Positions 27,987-38,290 of a stretch of 64,000 nucleotides of DNA are shown here, piece after piece. The translations under genes and the position numbers were made by a program. The notes beneath the pieces were generated by a model. The model was given only the letters and a program-made list of their open reading frames with translations. It searched no databases and was not told the origin of the DNA. Numbering within the stretch: the stretch's first letter is position 1; each line of letters starts with the position of its first letter. This DNA comes from Sutcliffiella sp. FSL R7-0096 (GTDB lineage: Bacteria; Bacillota; Bacilli; Bacillales; Bacillaceae_I), in NCBI RefSeq assembly GCF_038595065.1, contig NZ_CP152003.1:3018001-3082000 (forward strand), read 5' to 3'.

Positions 27987-28210
27987 TGTACACAGTCTTT
28001 TCATATAATTAAAAGTGTTATTGACGATAATTCACGTAAATAAATTGACGGTGATTTTTGTCCTAACTCTACTGAATATAATGACCATAAGGGATAGGAA
28101 GCTCTTTCTATTGAATAACGTAATACCTTCTTTTTCTAAACCGGGGACTTTAAGTACATTTCTTTTTTCATGATTGTGCAATTAAGCTAACCAAGTGTTA
28201 TTTAAGAATA

Positions 28211-28262
28211 TGCCCCTAAAATGAAAAATAGCGCTGATCCTTGTTTAAGGATCGCGCCCTAT
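28211..28262 (+). repeat. Palindromic repeat PR1
   Basis: Copy of the 55-bp family: CCCCTAAAATGAAAAATAG, GCGCTGATCC, short loop, GGATCGCGCCC. The arms pair with one unpaired T. It lies to the left of the next minus-strand gene, about 120 bp beyond its stop. The surrounding gap (27987-28384) shows no gene. Confidence 0.85.
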
Positions 28263-28384
28263 AGTGAAATATTACCGAATAGTAAAGTGAAGGAAAATAA
28301 AAACTCTCATTTATACATTCTATAAGTAATCTTAATTCGCCACATTTGATTTTATTTTTGTTAAATGACCATTAAAATAATGAG

Positions 28385-29437
28385 TTAAAGTTTTCCACAA
28401 TGCTTGCATCGTCCCCGCCTTTTTAAATAATAAGCTAAAATTGCTATCCCTAGAGATATTCCCCATGGCAACCAGAACAAAAAAGGAACAAATTGTCCCC
28501 AATTTTCATTGGTAATTGAGCCATTAACCATCATAAGTATGATTTGTGGACTGAGCTTTAGCCCCGTAATCGTGATCATGGCCGACATCAACATTGCAGG
28601 AACCATAACAAACCAAATTGGAATTTGTTTACCTGCTAGAAAAAAACACCACCGTGGAAAAATCACTCCCCATCTCTGAATAAGTCCAAGAGTTAGAATT
28701 CCACCGCCAATACATAATCCTCCCAGTATGGCTTCAACTATAACATTGTCTTCATTCCCAACCATTGATAAGTCGTTTGTCCCCAAAGGAATTCCTAAAG
28801 CCCACGCCCATCGAACAATACCGTATGGCAATGCCATAATAACGGCTAAATAGGTAAACCACTTTCCCCACTTTGCTTTTGCTTTTACTGATGATCCTTC
28901 TGTAGCGTCATTCCGGCCACAATTGCCACAAGCATTCTGTGTAAGACGAAAATATGCTATGGCAAAAGCACCCCATATGAACCCACCAACCATACAAAAA
29001 ACTTGATTAATAACTCTCCAATCCAGAAGATCAAAGTGAAGCAAAAACAAATAAGCAAAGTTCTGCACAATTCGTGAATCTGGAACTATAAATATAAGCG
29101 TCACACTCATTATCCAAGCAAAGGAGAGAAATATTGCACGAGGAAAACGACTTCCCCATGTCTTTATCATCGCTATAGCTACCACTGTACCTACCAATCC
29201 AGCTATGGCAATGACTGGTCCCCCGACATCAACATTAAGATTTGATAAAAATGATCCCATAATTTCTGCTCGTGAATCGTTTTTACCGAAAGGAAATCCG
29301 TTGCCACCTAATATCCAGTACAGCCCGAGTAACCCGTATAGTAGGGACCATAGAGCAGCTGCATACCCAGTCCACTGCGGCCAACGTGACAGCCAGGTAA
29401 AATGTGTTGAATTATTGATATTTATTTTCGGTTCCAT
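28385..29437 (-). CDS. Polytopic membrane protein of unknown function
   Basis: 350 residues with about nine hydrophobic helices. A cytoplasmic loop carries CGNCG near residue 172 and the C-terminus ends with CKHCGK, two CxxC pairs that could bind one metal ion together. GGGAGGG precedes the ATG by 4 nt. I do not recognise the family; similar Trp-rich proteins occur in Bacilli. Single transcription unit with PR1 at its 3' side. Confidence 0.7.
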   Translation of the reverse strand: MEPKININNSTHFTWLSRWPQWTGYAAALWSLLYGLLGLYWILGGNGFPFGKNDSRAEIMGSFLSNLNVDVGGPVIAIAGLVGTVVAIAMIKTWGSRFPRAIFLSFAWIMSVTLIFIVPDSRIVQNFAYLFLLHFDLLDWRVINQVFCMVGGFIWGAFAIAYFRLTQNACGNCGRNDATEGSSVKAKAKWGKWFTYLAVIMALPYGIVRWAWALGIPLGTNDLSMVGNEDNVIVEAILGGLCIGGGILTLGLIQRWGVIFPRWCFFLAGKQIPIWFVMVPAMLMSAMITITGLKLSPQIILMMVNGSITNENWGQFVPFLFWLPWGISLGIAILAYYLKRRGRCKHCGKL

Positions 29438-29616
29438 TTCACCCTCCCTAAAGCATTTTCATAATAATAATTAAAATGTCATACTTCAAGATATAGTAAC
29501 CCTTTAAAATTAATTAGGTTAACCTTCCAAAAGGATCTTAATATTTTTACATCGCGTTATTCCTAAATTAACCTCCCATTACAATTTATTCCTTGTTTCG
29601 TAATGTGACCCTTAAC

Positions 29617-29672
29617 AGGAAAAAGTACTTCCCTTATTCAAAGGGCACTGCAGAATTGCGCCCTTAATAGAA
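29617..29672 (+). repeat. Diverged palindromic repeat PR2
   Basis: TGACCCTTAACAGGAAAAAG, AAGGGCACTGCAGAATTGC and GCGCCCTT. AAGGGC and GCCCTT pair. It has the boundary blocks of the family but a different stem. Confidence 0.5.
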
Positions 29673-29689
29673 TAATTTAAATGGCGTCT

Positions 29690-29889
29690 TTATCAATGGC
29701 TCTTTTCGTAAACTTTGTTGCTTTTACGAATTTTTAAACCGTCTGTTATCTTCCCTACTGTCGTGCTCTTTTCCCGGCTGTACTGAAGAAACTACTTGCA
29801 CTTTATAGAGTCTGATAGCAGTAAAAAGTCCAATTGCCGACTTTTTACAAGTAAATAGCAACAATCTTTGAGAAAAGAGCCTTATCAAT
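29690..29889. mobile_element. 184-bp MITE with 8-bp target duplication
   Basis: The element spans 29698-29881. Its termini are imperfect inverted repeats of about 30 bp beginning GGCTCTTTTC at both ends, with TTTGTTGCT and ATTGTTGCT shared further in. Direct copies of TTATCAAT lie at 29690-29697 and 29882-29889. No ORF is present, so it must be moved in trans. Terminal sequence and an 8-bp duplication fit an ISL3-type transposase, which is inference. Confidence 0.85.
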
Positions 29890-30108
29890 TAACTAATTAG
29901 AAACCATTTCCAATATATCTTAGTTTTATATGTACTCGCGATTAAACATATATTTCACCTACCTAGAATTAAAAGGAATAGTTGTATAGAAGTATATGAG
30001 AAAAAGCGCAAGAAAATTCTGGTAGAAAAGGAAATGACCCCATGTTATAGTGATTAATATAGGAATGATTCCCTTTCTATATAACAACATTTAAAAGGAG
30101 GCCTCGTC

Positions 30109-30138
30109 ATGATTATCAAGTGGGTTCGACTGCGATAA
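30109..30138 (+). CDS. Leader peptide MIIKWVRLR, RLR type
   Basis: A nine-codon ORF ending with Arg-Leu-Arg-stop, preceded by a near-perfect AAGGAGG at 30095-30101 with 7-nt spacing. It lies 93 bp before the hydrolase gene. RLR-class leader peptides are known from erm resistance genes, where macrolides stall the ribosome at this motif and expose the downstream gene's ribosome site. The leader start region (30097-30114) is complementary to 30153-30164, so an alternative-fold switch is possible. Confidence 0.65.
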   Translation: MIIKWVRLR

Positions 30139-30157
30139 TTAAAGGGGCAGGCCAATC

Positions 30158-30205
30158 ATGCTCCAGAAAGAGGTTATTGATCTGCGCCATAGTACCGGCG
30201 ATTAG
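30158..30205 (+). CDS. Possible second short leader ORF
   Basis: Fifteen codons (MLQKEVIDLRHSTGD) after AAAGGGG at 11-nt spacing, between the RLR leader and the hydrolase. A hairpin with CGCC and GGCG arms (30184-30199) lies in its 3' end. It may be translated or may only be part of the attenuator fold. Confidence 0.35.
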   Translation: MLQKEVIDLRHSTGD

Positions 30206-30231
30206 ATAATAAATAATTCGGGGGTAAAAAC

Positions 30232-31069
30232 ATGAGAGAACAGATACTGAAAATAAATAAAGTGGATATATGTACAGAAAGTTTTGGAAACTCTAATGAC
30301 CCTGCTGTGCTTTTGATCATGGGAGCAATGTCTTCATTAGACTGGTGGGATAGAGACTTCTGTCTCCGTCTCGCTGATCAGGGGAGATTTGTTATTCGGT
30401 ACGATCATCGGGATGTGGGACGATCGACCATTTATGAGCCGGGTACCTCCAACTATACAATAACGGACATGGCTGACGATGCAGCAGGTGTCCTAGACGC
30501 TTATTCCATAGAGCAGGCACATATCGTTGGTATGTCCCTAGGCGGTCTGATCGGACAGATTCTTGCTTTGAGATATCCGGACCGCGTATTTACGCTTACA
30601 CTAATGGCATCAAGTGTGTTCGGGACTGAAATGGAAAAGCTGCCTCCAATGGATCAGAGCATACTGGATCACCATGCGAAGAGTGCTTCCATAGATTGGG
30701 CAAATCGGGAGGCGGCCATTTCCTATCTTGCGGATGGATGGAATAGTCGGTTCCAAACCTTATGAACAGGAAAGAATATATAAACTCGCAGAAAGAGAGG
30801 CGAATCGCGCCAAACAGCTACCGAGCAGATTTAATCATGCCATGTTGCAAGGCGGAGACGTGTATTTCGATAGAATGGGTGAGATCAGCGTACCTGTGCT
30901 TATTATTCATGGTACAGAAGATCCAGCTCTGCCATATGAGCACGGGCTTGCTCTTGCGAAAGCCATCCCTCATGCTGAATTATTAACTCTTGATGGATCA
31001 GGGCATGAGATTCATAGTGAAGACTGGCCTCAAATAATAAATTCAGTTGTAGAGCTTAGTTCGCAATAA
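30232..31069 (+). pseudogene. Alpha/beta hydrolase, macrolide esterase-like, frameshifted
   Basis: Two frames together make a protein of about 279 residues. The first part (30232-30765) has the oxyanion and nucleophile segments (LLIMGAMSSLDWW near 24, HIVGMSLGGLIGQ near 100); the second (from 30728) has PVLIIHGTEDPALPYEHG and the catalytic His region GSGHEIHSEDWP. The break falls in GGATGGATGGAAT near 30735-30745, a short tandem repeat prone to slippage. Similarity to EstT/EstX-type macrolide esterases is from recalled motifs (WW near residue 37, RYDHRDVGRST) and fits the RLR leader. It could be a sequencing error in an active gene. Confidence 0.75.
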
Positions 31070-31640
31070 AGAATAATTCGATAAGTATGACGGCTGCTTT
31101 TTTTTGTACTGTTTTTCACTAATTTTAATAAACCTTTTTAATTTAAAAAGTTAAAAGGATAGATAAATAATTTTGGGGAGCTTCAGGAAAATGGATTTAC
31201 AATGTTATAGATATCCCTATTAAAAGCCTAATTTCTCAGTGTTATAAACGAGAATTTGGGCTTCCTTTACTTCACAATTGCGCCCTTATAAACGGAATAA
31301 AAGATGTGTCTCTGTATACTCTTAAATTGAGCTATTTACAGAGAAAGAGGACTGCTATGATAACCCTCGACTACTCCGTATGCGACCGATTACTGAAAAT
31401 CGTTTTTAGTAAATATCACCTGAAATTCAAAAGGGCACTCTATTAAACCCTCCGATTACGATACTTTTACCAGATTTCTCTTTAAAAATATCTTCCCTAT
31501 CGGAGTAAAATGTTTAACTGCATCAATATTGAAACTACTCTAAAGGGCAACTTCTCCCACTCTCATCCTTCCGACCCATTTTTTAAATATTCCTTTTATT
31601 TTTACGAAGTCACCTGTATACTAATATCAAATCGAATAAT
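31070..31640. other. Intergenic region with repeat remnants
   Basis: No credible gene. It holds diverged repeat-family fragments: CACAATTGCGCCCTTATAAA near 31273-31292 and AAAGGGCACTCTATTAAA near 31430. A short frame at 31510-31698 runs into the riboswitch and is not called. Confidence 0.45.
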
Positions 31641-31645
31641 AATAA

Positions 31646-31820
31646 CTAGGGGAGTCCAAAAAGTTGGGCTGAGAGAGAAACACGTTGAAGTTTCTTGACT
31701 CTTGGGACCTGATCTGGTTCATACCAGCGTGGGGAAGTTAGAAGCGTCATTAATATTACTACTACTTCTGTATACATATTAGCCGGGTCCAACCATTTAT
31801 TGGACACCGGCTTTTTTATG
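31646..31820 (+). promoter_or_regulatory. TPP (THI-box) riboswitch with terminator
   Basis: The aptamer runs from about 31648 to 31745. GGGGAGTCC, GGGCTGAGAGAGAAAC, CTTGGGACCTGATCTGG and ACCAGCGTGGGGAAG are the conserved THI-box segments. AGCCGGGTCCAA and TTGGACACCGGCTTTTTT at 31781-31817 form the expression-platform terminator. Bound TPP is expected to stop transcription before thiC. Confidence 0.97.
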
Positions 31821-31869
31821 TACTTCATTAGCTTTTATAAGCTTTCCTCTTGTTGTGTTCTATATCTAG

Positions 31870-33690
<1,821 letters not shown>

Positions 33691-33711
33691 CTTTCTTAGG
33701 GGGTTATAAGG

Positions 33712-33879
33712 GTGAAGGTCGAAAAAATTGAAGAAGAAATTAATCAACTCAAAACTCGCCTTGCTTTTTTGGAGAAAAGTTTAAAAGAGATCCAGCAAAA
33801 TTGTAATCATCATTTTAAAGGAAATCAACATCATGTAAAATGTATCAAGTGTAATAAAGTAAATGTTTTATATTATTAG
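33712..33879 (+). CDS. Small coiled-coil/zinc-ribbon-like protein
   Basis: 55 residues (GTG start, MKVEKIEEEINQLKTRLAFL). An N-terminal heptad-like helix precedes NCNHHF and VKCIKCNKV, whose Cys and His residues could bind one zinc ion. AGGGGG lies about 10 nt upstream. It follows thiC by 21 bp, so it is probably read with it and under TPP control. I do not recognise it as a thiamine gene. Confidence 0.65.
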   Translation: MKVEKIEEEINQLKTRLAFLEKSLKEIQQNCNHHFKGNQHHVKCIKCNKVNVLYY

Positions 33880-33942
33880 TAAATAAAATGTAGTTGGCTT
33901 TTAATTTATGTATGATATGGCAATATAATTTTGCATATTAAT

Positions 33943-33996
33943 AAGACCGCTATATTTAAGTTTTGTATAAAATTTTAATATTTTGCGGTCTTTTAC
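33943..33996 (+). terminator. Terminator after thiC unit
   Basis: AAGACCGC and GCGGTCTT pair, with further AAATATT-type pairing inside, followed by TTACTTTA. It closes the thiC transcription unit. Confidence 0.75.
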
Positions 33997-34014
33997 TTTA
34001 CTAGTTATTCCATT

Positions 34015-34105
34015 TTAGCGCCTTTCGGAATAACCACCAATCCTTGTTTGTCATTCGTATGATGTATTGAGCTCTCGTTCATCGTTAGCTTAACGAAGAG
34101 ACCTT
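34015..34105 (+). repeat. Second-type repeat (GAGCTCTCGTT family), copy A
   Basis: CCACCAATCCTTGTTTG, a variable middle, then ATGATGTATTGAGCTCTCGT. The same blocks recur near 41933-42000. TTATTCC and GGAATAA, and AGCGCC, precede it. It occupies the place of a palindromic repeat at the left of the next minus-strand gene. The rest of 33880-34229 holds no gene. Confidence 0.55.
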
Positions 34106-34229
34106 GATTTTTTCTTGTTTGAGATTTTTATTTGCTTTCATTTTTAGACAAAATTCAGTCTGGAAACCAATCTTTCCAACCCGTCTTGTCCTCTCTTCAT
34201 ATCAGTCTATGAACAGGGCGGGAAGGCTG

Positions 34230-34273
34230 TCATAAAGAAAGAACGGAAGCCGCGTTTTCCGCGCAGCTTCCGT
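34230..34273 (-). terminator. Terminator of first DinB gene
   Basis: ACGGAAGC and GCTTCCGT pair around CGCG-rich sequence, followed on the minus strand by TCTTTCTTTATG. Confidence 0.8.
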
Positions 34274-34290
34274 CCCGATTTTCCGGACAA

Positions 34291-34800
34291 CTAACTCAAA
34301 TACAGATTTCGGATGACCCCCATGTGATGAATCTCGTGTCCTGCGATGCCGTACGCAAGGGCACGTGCCGTAATGCTTGCGTTATTGGCTGTGCCTTTGC
34401 GGGACCACGCCTCCGCCGTTATCCCGCGCAGCAGTGTGATGGTCGATTGCCGTACGGCCCGGTAGTCTTCGGCCAATTGCGCGGTTGTCCAGTTTTCGAA
34501 AGGAGGCATGAACAATTCCTGGTCGAAACCGGACAGAGGCGTCTGGTCCCCTCTTGCGAACCGAAGCAGGCGGTAGGCCATGACGCGTTCTCCGTCTGCG
34601 ATGTGGCCCACGACTTCTTTTAGCCTCCATTTGCCTTCCGCATACCGATACGCGCCATGGTTTTCGGTCAACGATGCCAGCAGCTCGGTCATTTGCTTTT
34701 CCTGGGCGAGCAGAATGTCGATTATGTTGCCATCCGGCACCAACCGGATATACTCTCCGAAGTCCCCGGCATATTCTTCTTCTGACGGTCTTTGATTCAT
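34291..34800 (-). CDS. DinB family protein (GC-rich, likely transferred)
   Basis: 169 residues forming the four-helix DinB/YfiT fold. The metal-binding His pattern is present: VVGHIADGERVMAYRLLRF near 64 and GHEIHHMGVIRNLYL at the C-terminus. Such proteins resemble bacillithiol- or mycothiol-dependent transferases; substrate unknown. Its codon use is GC-rich, unlike every neighbour, which suggests recent transfer. It has its own terminator. Confidence 0.88.
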   Translation of the reverse strand: MNQRPSEEEYAGDFGEYIRLVPDGNIIDILLAQEKQMTELLASLTENHGAYRYAEGKWRLKEVVGHIADGERVMAYRLLRFARGDQTPLSGFDQELFMPPFENWTTAQLAEDYRAVRQSTITLLRGITAEAWSRKGTANNASITARALAYGIAGHEIHHMGVIRNLYLS

Positions 34801-35043
34801 GCGTAATCACCTCTTTATGGAGTTATAGAAAATTAAAATGCTCTTCCAATGCTCTACCGCGATTTTTTTTGCGAATTCGTAATTTCGGCATGTATAATGT
34901 ATTCGCGAAAGGATAAAACTTTCCTTCCAAGAATTTAGTGTAATCAACCACTTAGTTGGTCGGTGGCCACGCTAAACTGCCCTTTAACTTAATAATAATC
35001 ATCTCAATTTTTCATAATCTCCACAATAAGTTATTCAATATAA

Positions 35044-35097
35044 TGGCCCTAAAATGAAAAATGAGCGCTAATCCTTGTTTCCAGGATCGCGCCCGAT
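35044..35097 (+). repeat. Palindromic repeat PR3
   Basis: TGGCCCTAAAATGAAAAATG, AGCGCTAATCCT, loop, AGGATCGCGCCCGAT. It sits 42 bp beyond the stop of the second DinB gene (minus strand). In the same gap (34801-35138) CGCTAAACTGCCCTTTAACT near 34971-34990 is a boundary fragment of the variant seen at 57877. Confidence 0.9.
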
Positions 35098-35138
35098 AAT
35101 AAGAAGCTTATAATCATATGTTATACTACTTATCTATT

Positions 35139-35609
35139 TCAGTTTTTTACACCGACATGTTCAATTATTCGCTTCATTGCCTGAATCTGTCCCATATGGG
35201 CTGCTTCATGCATCAGTGTTATACCCGCCAGCTCTCCAAAGGTTTTACATCCTAGGAATGGCGTTTCCAAGATGTTGTTTAGCTGTTCTGCTGGAATTTG
35301 CTGAAGACGAGCCAATTGATCTTTTAACTGTACCATAAGCTCATCCATAGTAGGTACATTCCCCGTCCAATCAGCTGGTTTAGTACCGTTCCCGAACAAT
35401 TCCATATAGTTTGCAGGAAGATATGTTGTTGCATGAGGAAAACCAAACATTGCTAGTTCAGTAACTGTCAAAACGTGACCTGTATGCCAATGAATGGTGT
35501 TGTTGAAACCATCTGGCTGCACATCAGTTTGATTCTTGGAAACAGACCCTACGATCTTGATGAAGTACTCTCTTGTCATTTCAAATTGCTTGAACACAAG
35601 TTTGTTCAC
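35139..35609 (-). CDS. DinB family protein
   Basis: 156 residues of DinB/YfiT type. IHWHTGHVLTVTELAMFGF near residue 40 and MHEAAHMGQIQAMKRI near the end carry the metal-binding histidines. GTG at 35609 is chosen because GGGGAGG precedes it by 5 nt; ATG 35639 has no site. AT-rich and typical of the host, in contrast to the DinB gene to its left; the two are only distantly alike. Confidence 0.87.
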   Translation of the reverse strand: MNKLVFKQFEMTREYFIKIVGSVSKNQTDVQPDGFNNTIHWHTGHVLTVTELAMFGFPHATTYLPANYMELFGNGTKPADWTGNVPTMDELMVQLKDQLARLQQIPAEQLNNILETPFLGCKTFGELAGITLMHEAAHMGQIQAMKRIIEHVGVKN

Positions 35610-35822
35610 CTCTTCCTCCCCTTTCACTGATAAATTCACCCATATTATACCATTAAATAAGAGCGAAGAATATAATTAAGGCATCTCTGGCTCTGTAAAA
35701 TATTCGTATCCGTTTATTCCGTTTATGCAAAATCTATACATCATTGATATACAACGCTGCTTCTAAAGAAACCTGTGGCTGTATAAAAAGCGGGGTTTTA
35801 TGAAGCATCTTATTCAATTAAT

Positions 35823-35876
35823 TGGCCATAAGATGAAAAATGAGCACTGATCCTTTTTTTTCAGGATAGCGCCCTA
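35823..35876 (+). repeat. Palindromic repeat PR4
   Basis: TGGCCATAAGATGAAAAATG, AGCACTGATCC, T-rich loop, AGGATAGCGCCCTA. It starts the gap directly left of an acetyltransferase gene whose stop is 15 bp away. Confidence 0.9.
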
Positions 35877-35890
35877 TTCTTGAATAACAA

Positions 35891-36310
35891 CTATTTTGAT
35901 TTAAAGTATATGATTTCAGGATCTCCTTCATCTAAATTTTCAACTATACCACTCTCAATAAATCCGTTTGCATGAAATACTTTCTGCATACTAATATTAG
36001 AACGATTAGTAGAAGAAAACACCTTCGTAGTAGGAGATGTACTCATCATATAATCCATCAGTAAGCTAGCATTTCCTTTTCTTCTCTTGGAGGGTGACAC
36101 AATAATTAGTGATATAAAAGAGCAGTCAAAGAAGTTAATATCGTAAATTAAAAATCCCTCAATATCATCTTCATTTTTCGCAATTATACAGTGTCCTAAC
36201 TCAATAGCATTCTCAATATAGTCTCGTCTGCTCGTGTTGCCAATAACCTCACAGTCTATATTCATTATTTTGTCCAAATCTTCGTTATTAGCCTTGGCAC
36301 CAATCTTCAT
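35891..36310 (-). CDS. GNAT family N-acetyltransferase
   Basis: 139 residues. The acetyl-CoA loop is VSPSKRRKGNASLLMDYMM near residue 78, preceded by FISLIIVS (strand 4) and followed by NISMQKVFHANGFIESG near the end. ATG 36310 has AAGGGGAAG about 4 nt upstream. Substrate unknown. Confidence 0.87.
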   Translation of the reverse strand: MKIGAKANNEDLDKIMNIDCEVIGNTSRRDYIENAIELGHCIIAKNEDDIEGFLIYDINFFDCSFISLIIVSPSKRRKGNASLLMDYMMSTSPTTKVFSSTNRSNISMQKVFHANGFIESGIVENLDEGDPEIIYFKSK

Positions 36311-36350
36311 CTTACTTCCCCTTTTTAAGTTTTCTCTCAATCTAAAATTA

Positions 36351-36375
36351 TTCTAGGGTCGCGCCATATTCTGGA
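36351..36375 (+). repeat. Half repeat PR5
   Basis: Only the right half, TAGGGTCGCGCCATATTCTG, is preserved. The gap to the next gene (36376-36592) shows nothing else. Confidence 0.5.
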
Positions 36376-36592
36376 AAAAGGGAAGATGCAAATTTATACT
36401 TTTACTTATCTGACATCCTAATTGTTAGATCACCCACTGGAGAATAGTATTTCTTCAATAAGGTTTTAAAAATTGAAAATCCTACTGGAAGCTCTAAAAA
36501 CACCTTTAATAACATCCTTAAGAACCTCACTAATATCTAGTATAGGTATACATGCCATTGAGCAATCAGTTTCGTTAGTGGAGGGAAAAATC

Positions 36593-37102
36593 TTATATCG
36601 TCCACTTATAATTAACAAACCTAAGACACCTACCATTCATTTCAATTTCTTCATCACTTGTTGATATATGCTTAAATCCATTTTTCTCCAATATTTTTCG
36701 TGAGGCAATATTGTTAGTCGTTGTCTTAGCTAAAATCTGTATAATATCTTGCTTGTTAATAGTTCTTAATAACAGCTCCAATGCTTTATTAGCAATTCCT
36801 TTTCCAGTATACGCTTCTCCCACCCTATAACCGATATAACCAATCTTACTTAATTTATCAATATCTACCAAGTTCATTCGTCCAAGGATTGAACCATTTT
36901 CATTCTTAATCAGATAATAATTGGATTCTCCCTTTTTTTGTTCATTCAGTAAGGCTTCATGCCTTATTTTAAAATCCTCCAAACAATAATAATCTTCCCC
37001 ACGACTTGGCACCATTTTTTCAAAATAATCTCTGTTTTGAAGTTCAAATTCAAATAACATATTTGCATCAGCTTGTTGTAATTTTTCTAAAGTAATTTCC
37101 AT
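36593..37102 (-). CDS. GNAT acetyltransferase, RimJ/RimL type
   Basis: 169 residues. Domain features: GSILGRMNLVDIDKLSKIGY near 70, the acetyl-CoA loop RVGEAYTGKGIANKALELLL near 92, and ASRKILEKNGFKHIS near 132, as in ribosomal-protein alanine acetyltransferases and many resistance acetyltransferases. ATG 37102 has AGGTAGG 4 nt upstream. Confidence 0.9.
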   Translation of the reverse strand: MEITLEKLQQADANMLFEFELQNRDYFEKMVPSRGEDYYCLEDFKIRHEALLNEQKKGESNYYLIKNENGSILGRMNLVDIDKLSKIGYIGYRVGEAYTGKGIANKALELLLRTINKQDIIQILAKTTTNNIASRKILEKNGFKHISTSDEEIEMNGRCLRFVNYKWTI

Positions 37103-37211
37103 AATACCTACCTCGCCATTTTACTTATCAAATTATATGAAAACGAATCCTTTTCATGTATAACTTATAATTCGTGATGCATCCTTTCATTTCCTCCCTT
37201 CTTCCAAGTTA

Positions 37212-37266
37212 AGGTCCTAAAATGAAAAATGAGCACTGATCCTTGTTAAAGGATAGCGCCCTTTTA
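37212..37266 (+). repeat. Palindromic repeat PR6
   Basis: GGTCCTAAAATGAAAAATGA, GCACTGATCC, loop, GGATAGCGCCC. It lies left of the broken acetyltransferase gene. TGCACCCGTTAGCTGGTTTA near 37325 in the same gap resembles a fragment near 61368. No gene in 37103-37453. Confidence 0.9.
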
Positions 37267-37453
37267 GCAGAAGACTCGATTTCAAGATAAACTTAAAAGG
37301 TATTAATTATGATCTTCCGTTAATGCACCCGTTAGCTGGTTTAGCTTAAGTGCAGTTCTTCACAATCTTATTCACAAATTACAACTTGTATAGAATTTTG
37401 GTCAATAAAAATACTTGGATAACTATTATAATTATCCAAGCCATTCTCTAAAA

Positions 37454-37859
37454 TTATTTGATTCCCGATTGCATTCCATAATTCCTTAGAATCATACCAT
37501 TTACTCTTGTCATTCCAAATTTATTATAATAGCCAACCAAATCATCATAGCAACATAAGTCAATCATATATATATCATTCAATTCATTAAGCATCAGTTT
37601 TACTAATTCTTTTCCAGTTCCTTTTTTTGTATTCTGGAAGAACTTCAAGAAGTGGAATATAGGCACTAAGAACTCCATCACTTATTGATGTTATAAATCC
37701 TACCACCTGTCCAGTCTCTTCATCTAAAGCTACAATAACTTTCCAGCTATTCTCTAATAGTCGTAAATGCGTTTCAGGACTTGGAGGATTAGGCCACTCT
37801 ACGAAAAATCCTTTCAACTTATCGGAAGTTATACCTTCTAGAGACATCTTATATATCAT
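37454..37859 (-). pseudogene. GNAT acetyltransferase broken by one frameshift
   Basis: The first part has FFVEWPNPPSPETHLRLLEN and VVGFITSISDGVLSAYIPLL; the second frame continues KGTGKELVKLMLNELNDIYM and YYNKFGMTRVNGMI, which is the acetyl-CoA loop onward. The frame changes in a run of seven T (A on the coding strand) near 37621-37628. Restoring one base would give about 134 residues. Decay or a sequencing error are both possible. The start (MIYKMSLEG) is uncertain. Confidence 0.75.
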
Positions 37860-38098
37860 ATAGATCAACTTCAATTTTTTACAATATAGAAAGTTGAGAA
37901 GTATCAATTGTAAAGTAACAAACAATTACCTCCTAGCTTAAATGTGCTACTCTAATATATTTCTACATCATAAAGAATTTCCCTTTATTCATATTTATTA
38001 TTTGCTAAGAGGATCCGTTAAAAGACGGAACCCTTTTAAGTGTATCATTTAAATAAAGTTTGATTAAGTTAACTCTATAAACCTTGATAAAATAGCAA

Positions 38099-38138
38099 AT
38101 GCGTGTTTTGAAAAAAGTGATAAAAACACGCTTTTCTA
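38099..38138. repeat. Palindrome between GNAT pseudogene and transposon
   Basis: GCGTGTTTT and AAAACACGC pair around AAAAAAGTGATA, with TTTTCTAT after. Terminator-like on the plus strand, but no plus-strand gene precedes it. Confidence 0.5.
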
Positions 38139-38227
38139 TATTCAATTAATTCATTCTTTAAATAAAAAAGTTTGATCATTTCTATGATCCTTATTTCACT
38201 AAATGGCCCTTATATATAGTATCATGG

Positions 38228-38258
38228 TAAAAAATGAGGTTCGATCGAACCTCATTCT
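38228..38258 (-). terminator. Terminator of tnpABC
   Basis: AATGAGGTTCGA and TCGAACCTCATT are a perfect 24-bp palindrome, followed by TTTTTTACC on the minus strand. It lies 32 bp past the tnpC stop. Confidence 0.75.
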
Positions 38259-38290
38259 ATGTTTACATGTTAATAAAGATATGGTTTATT

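Noticed and set aside
31510-31698. 62-residue plus-strand ORF upstream of thiC
   Set aside because: It extends into the TPP aptamer and has no ribosome site.
34324-34916. Several ORFs of 70-142 residues on other frames of the DinB gene
   Set aside because: They arise from the high GC content of that gene, which lowers stop-codon frequency; only the DinB frame has conserved motifs.
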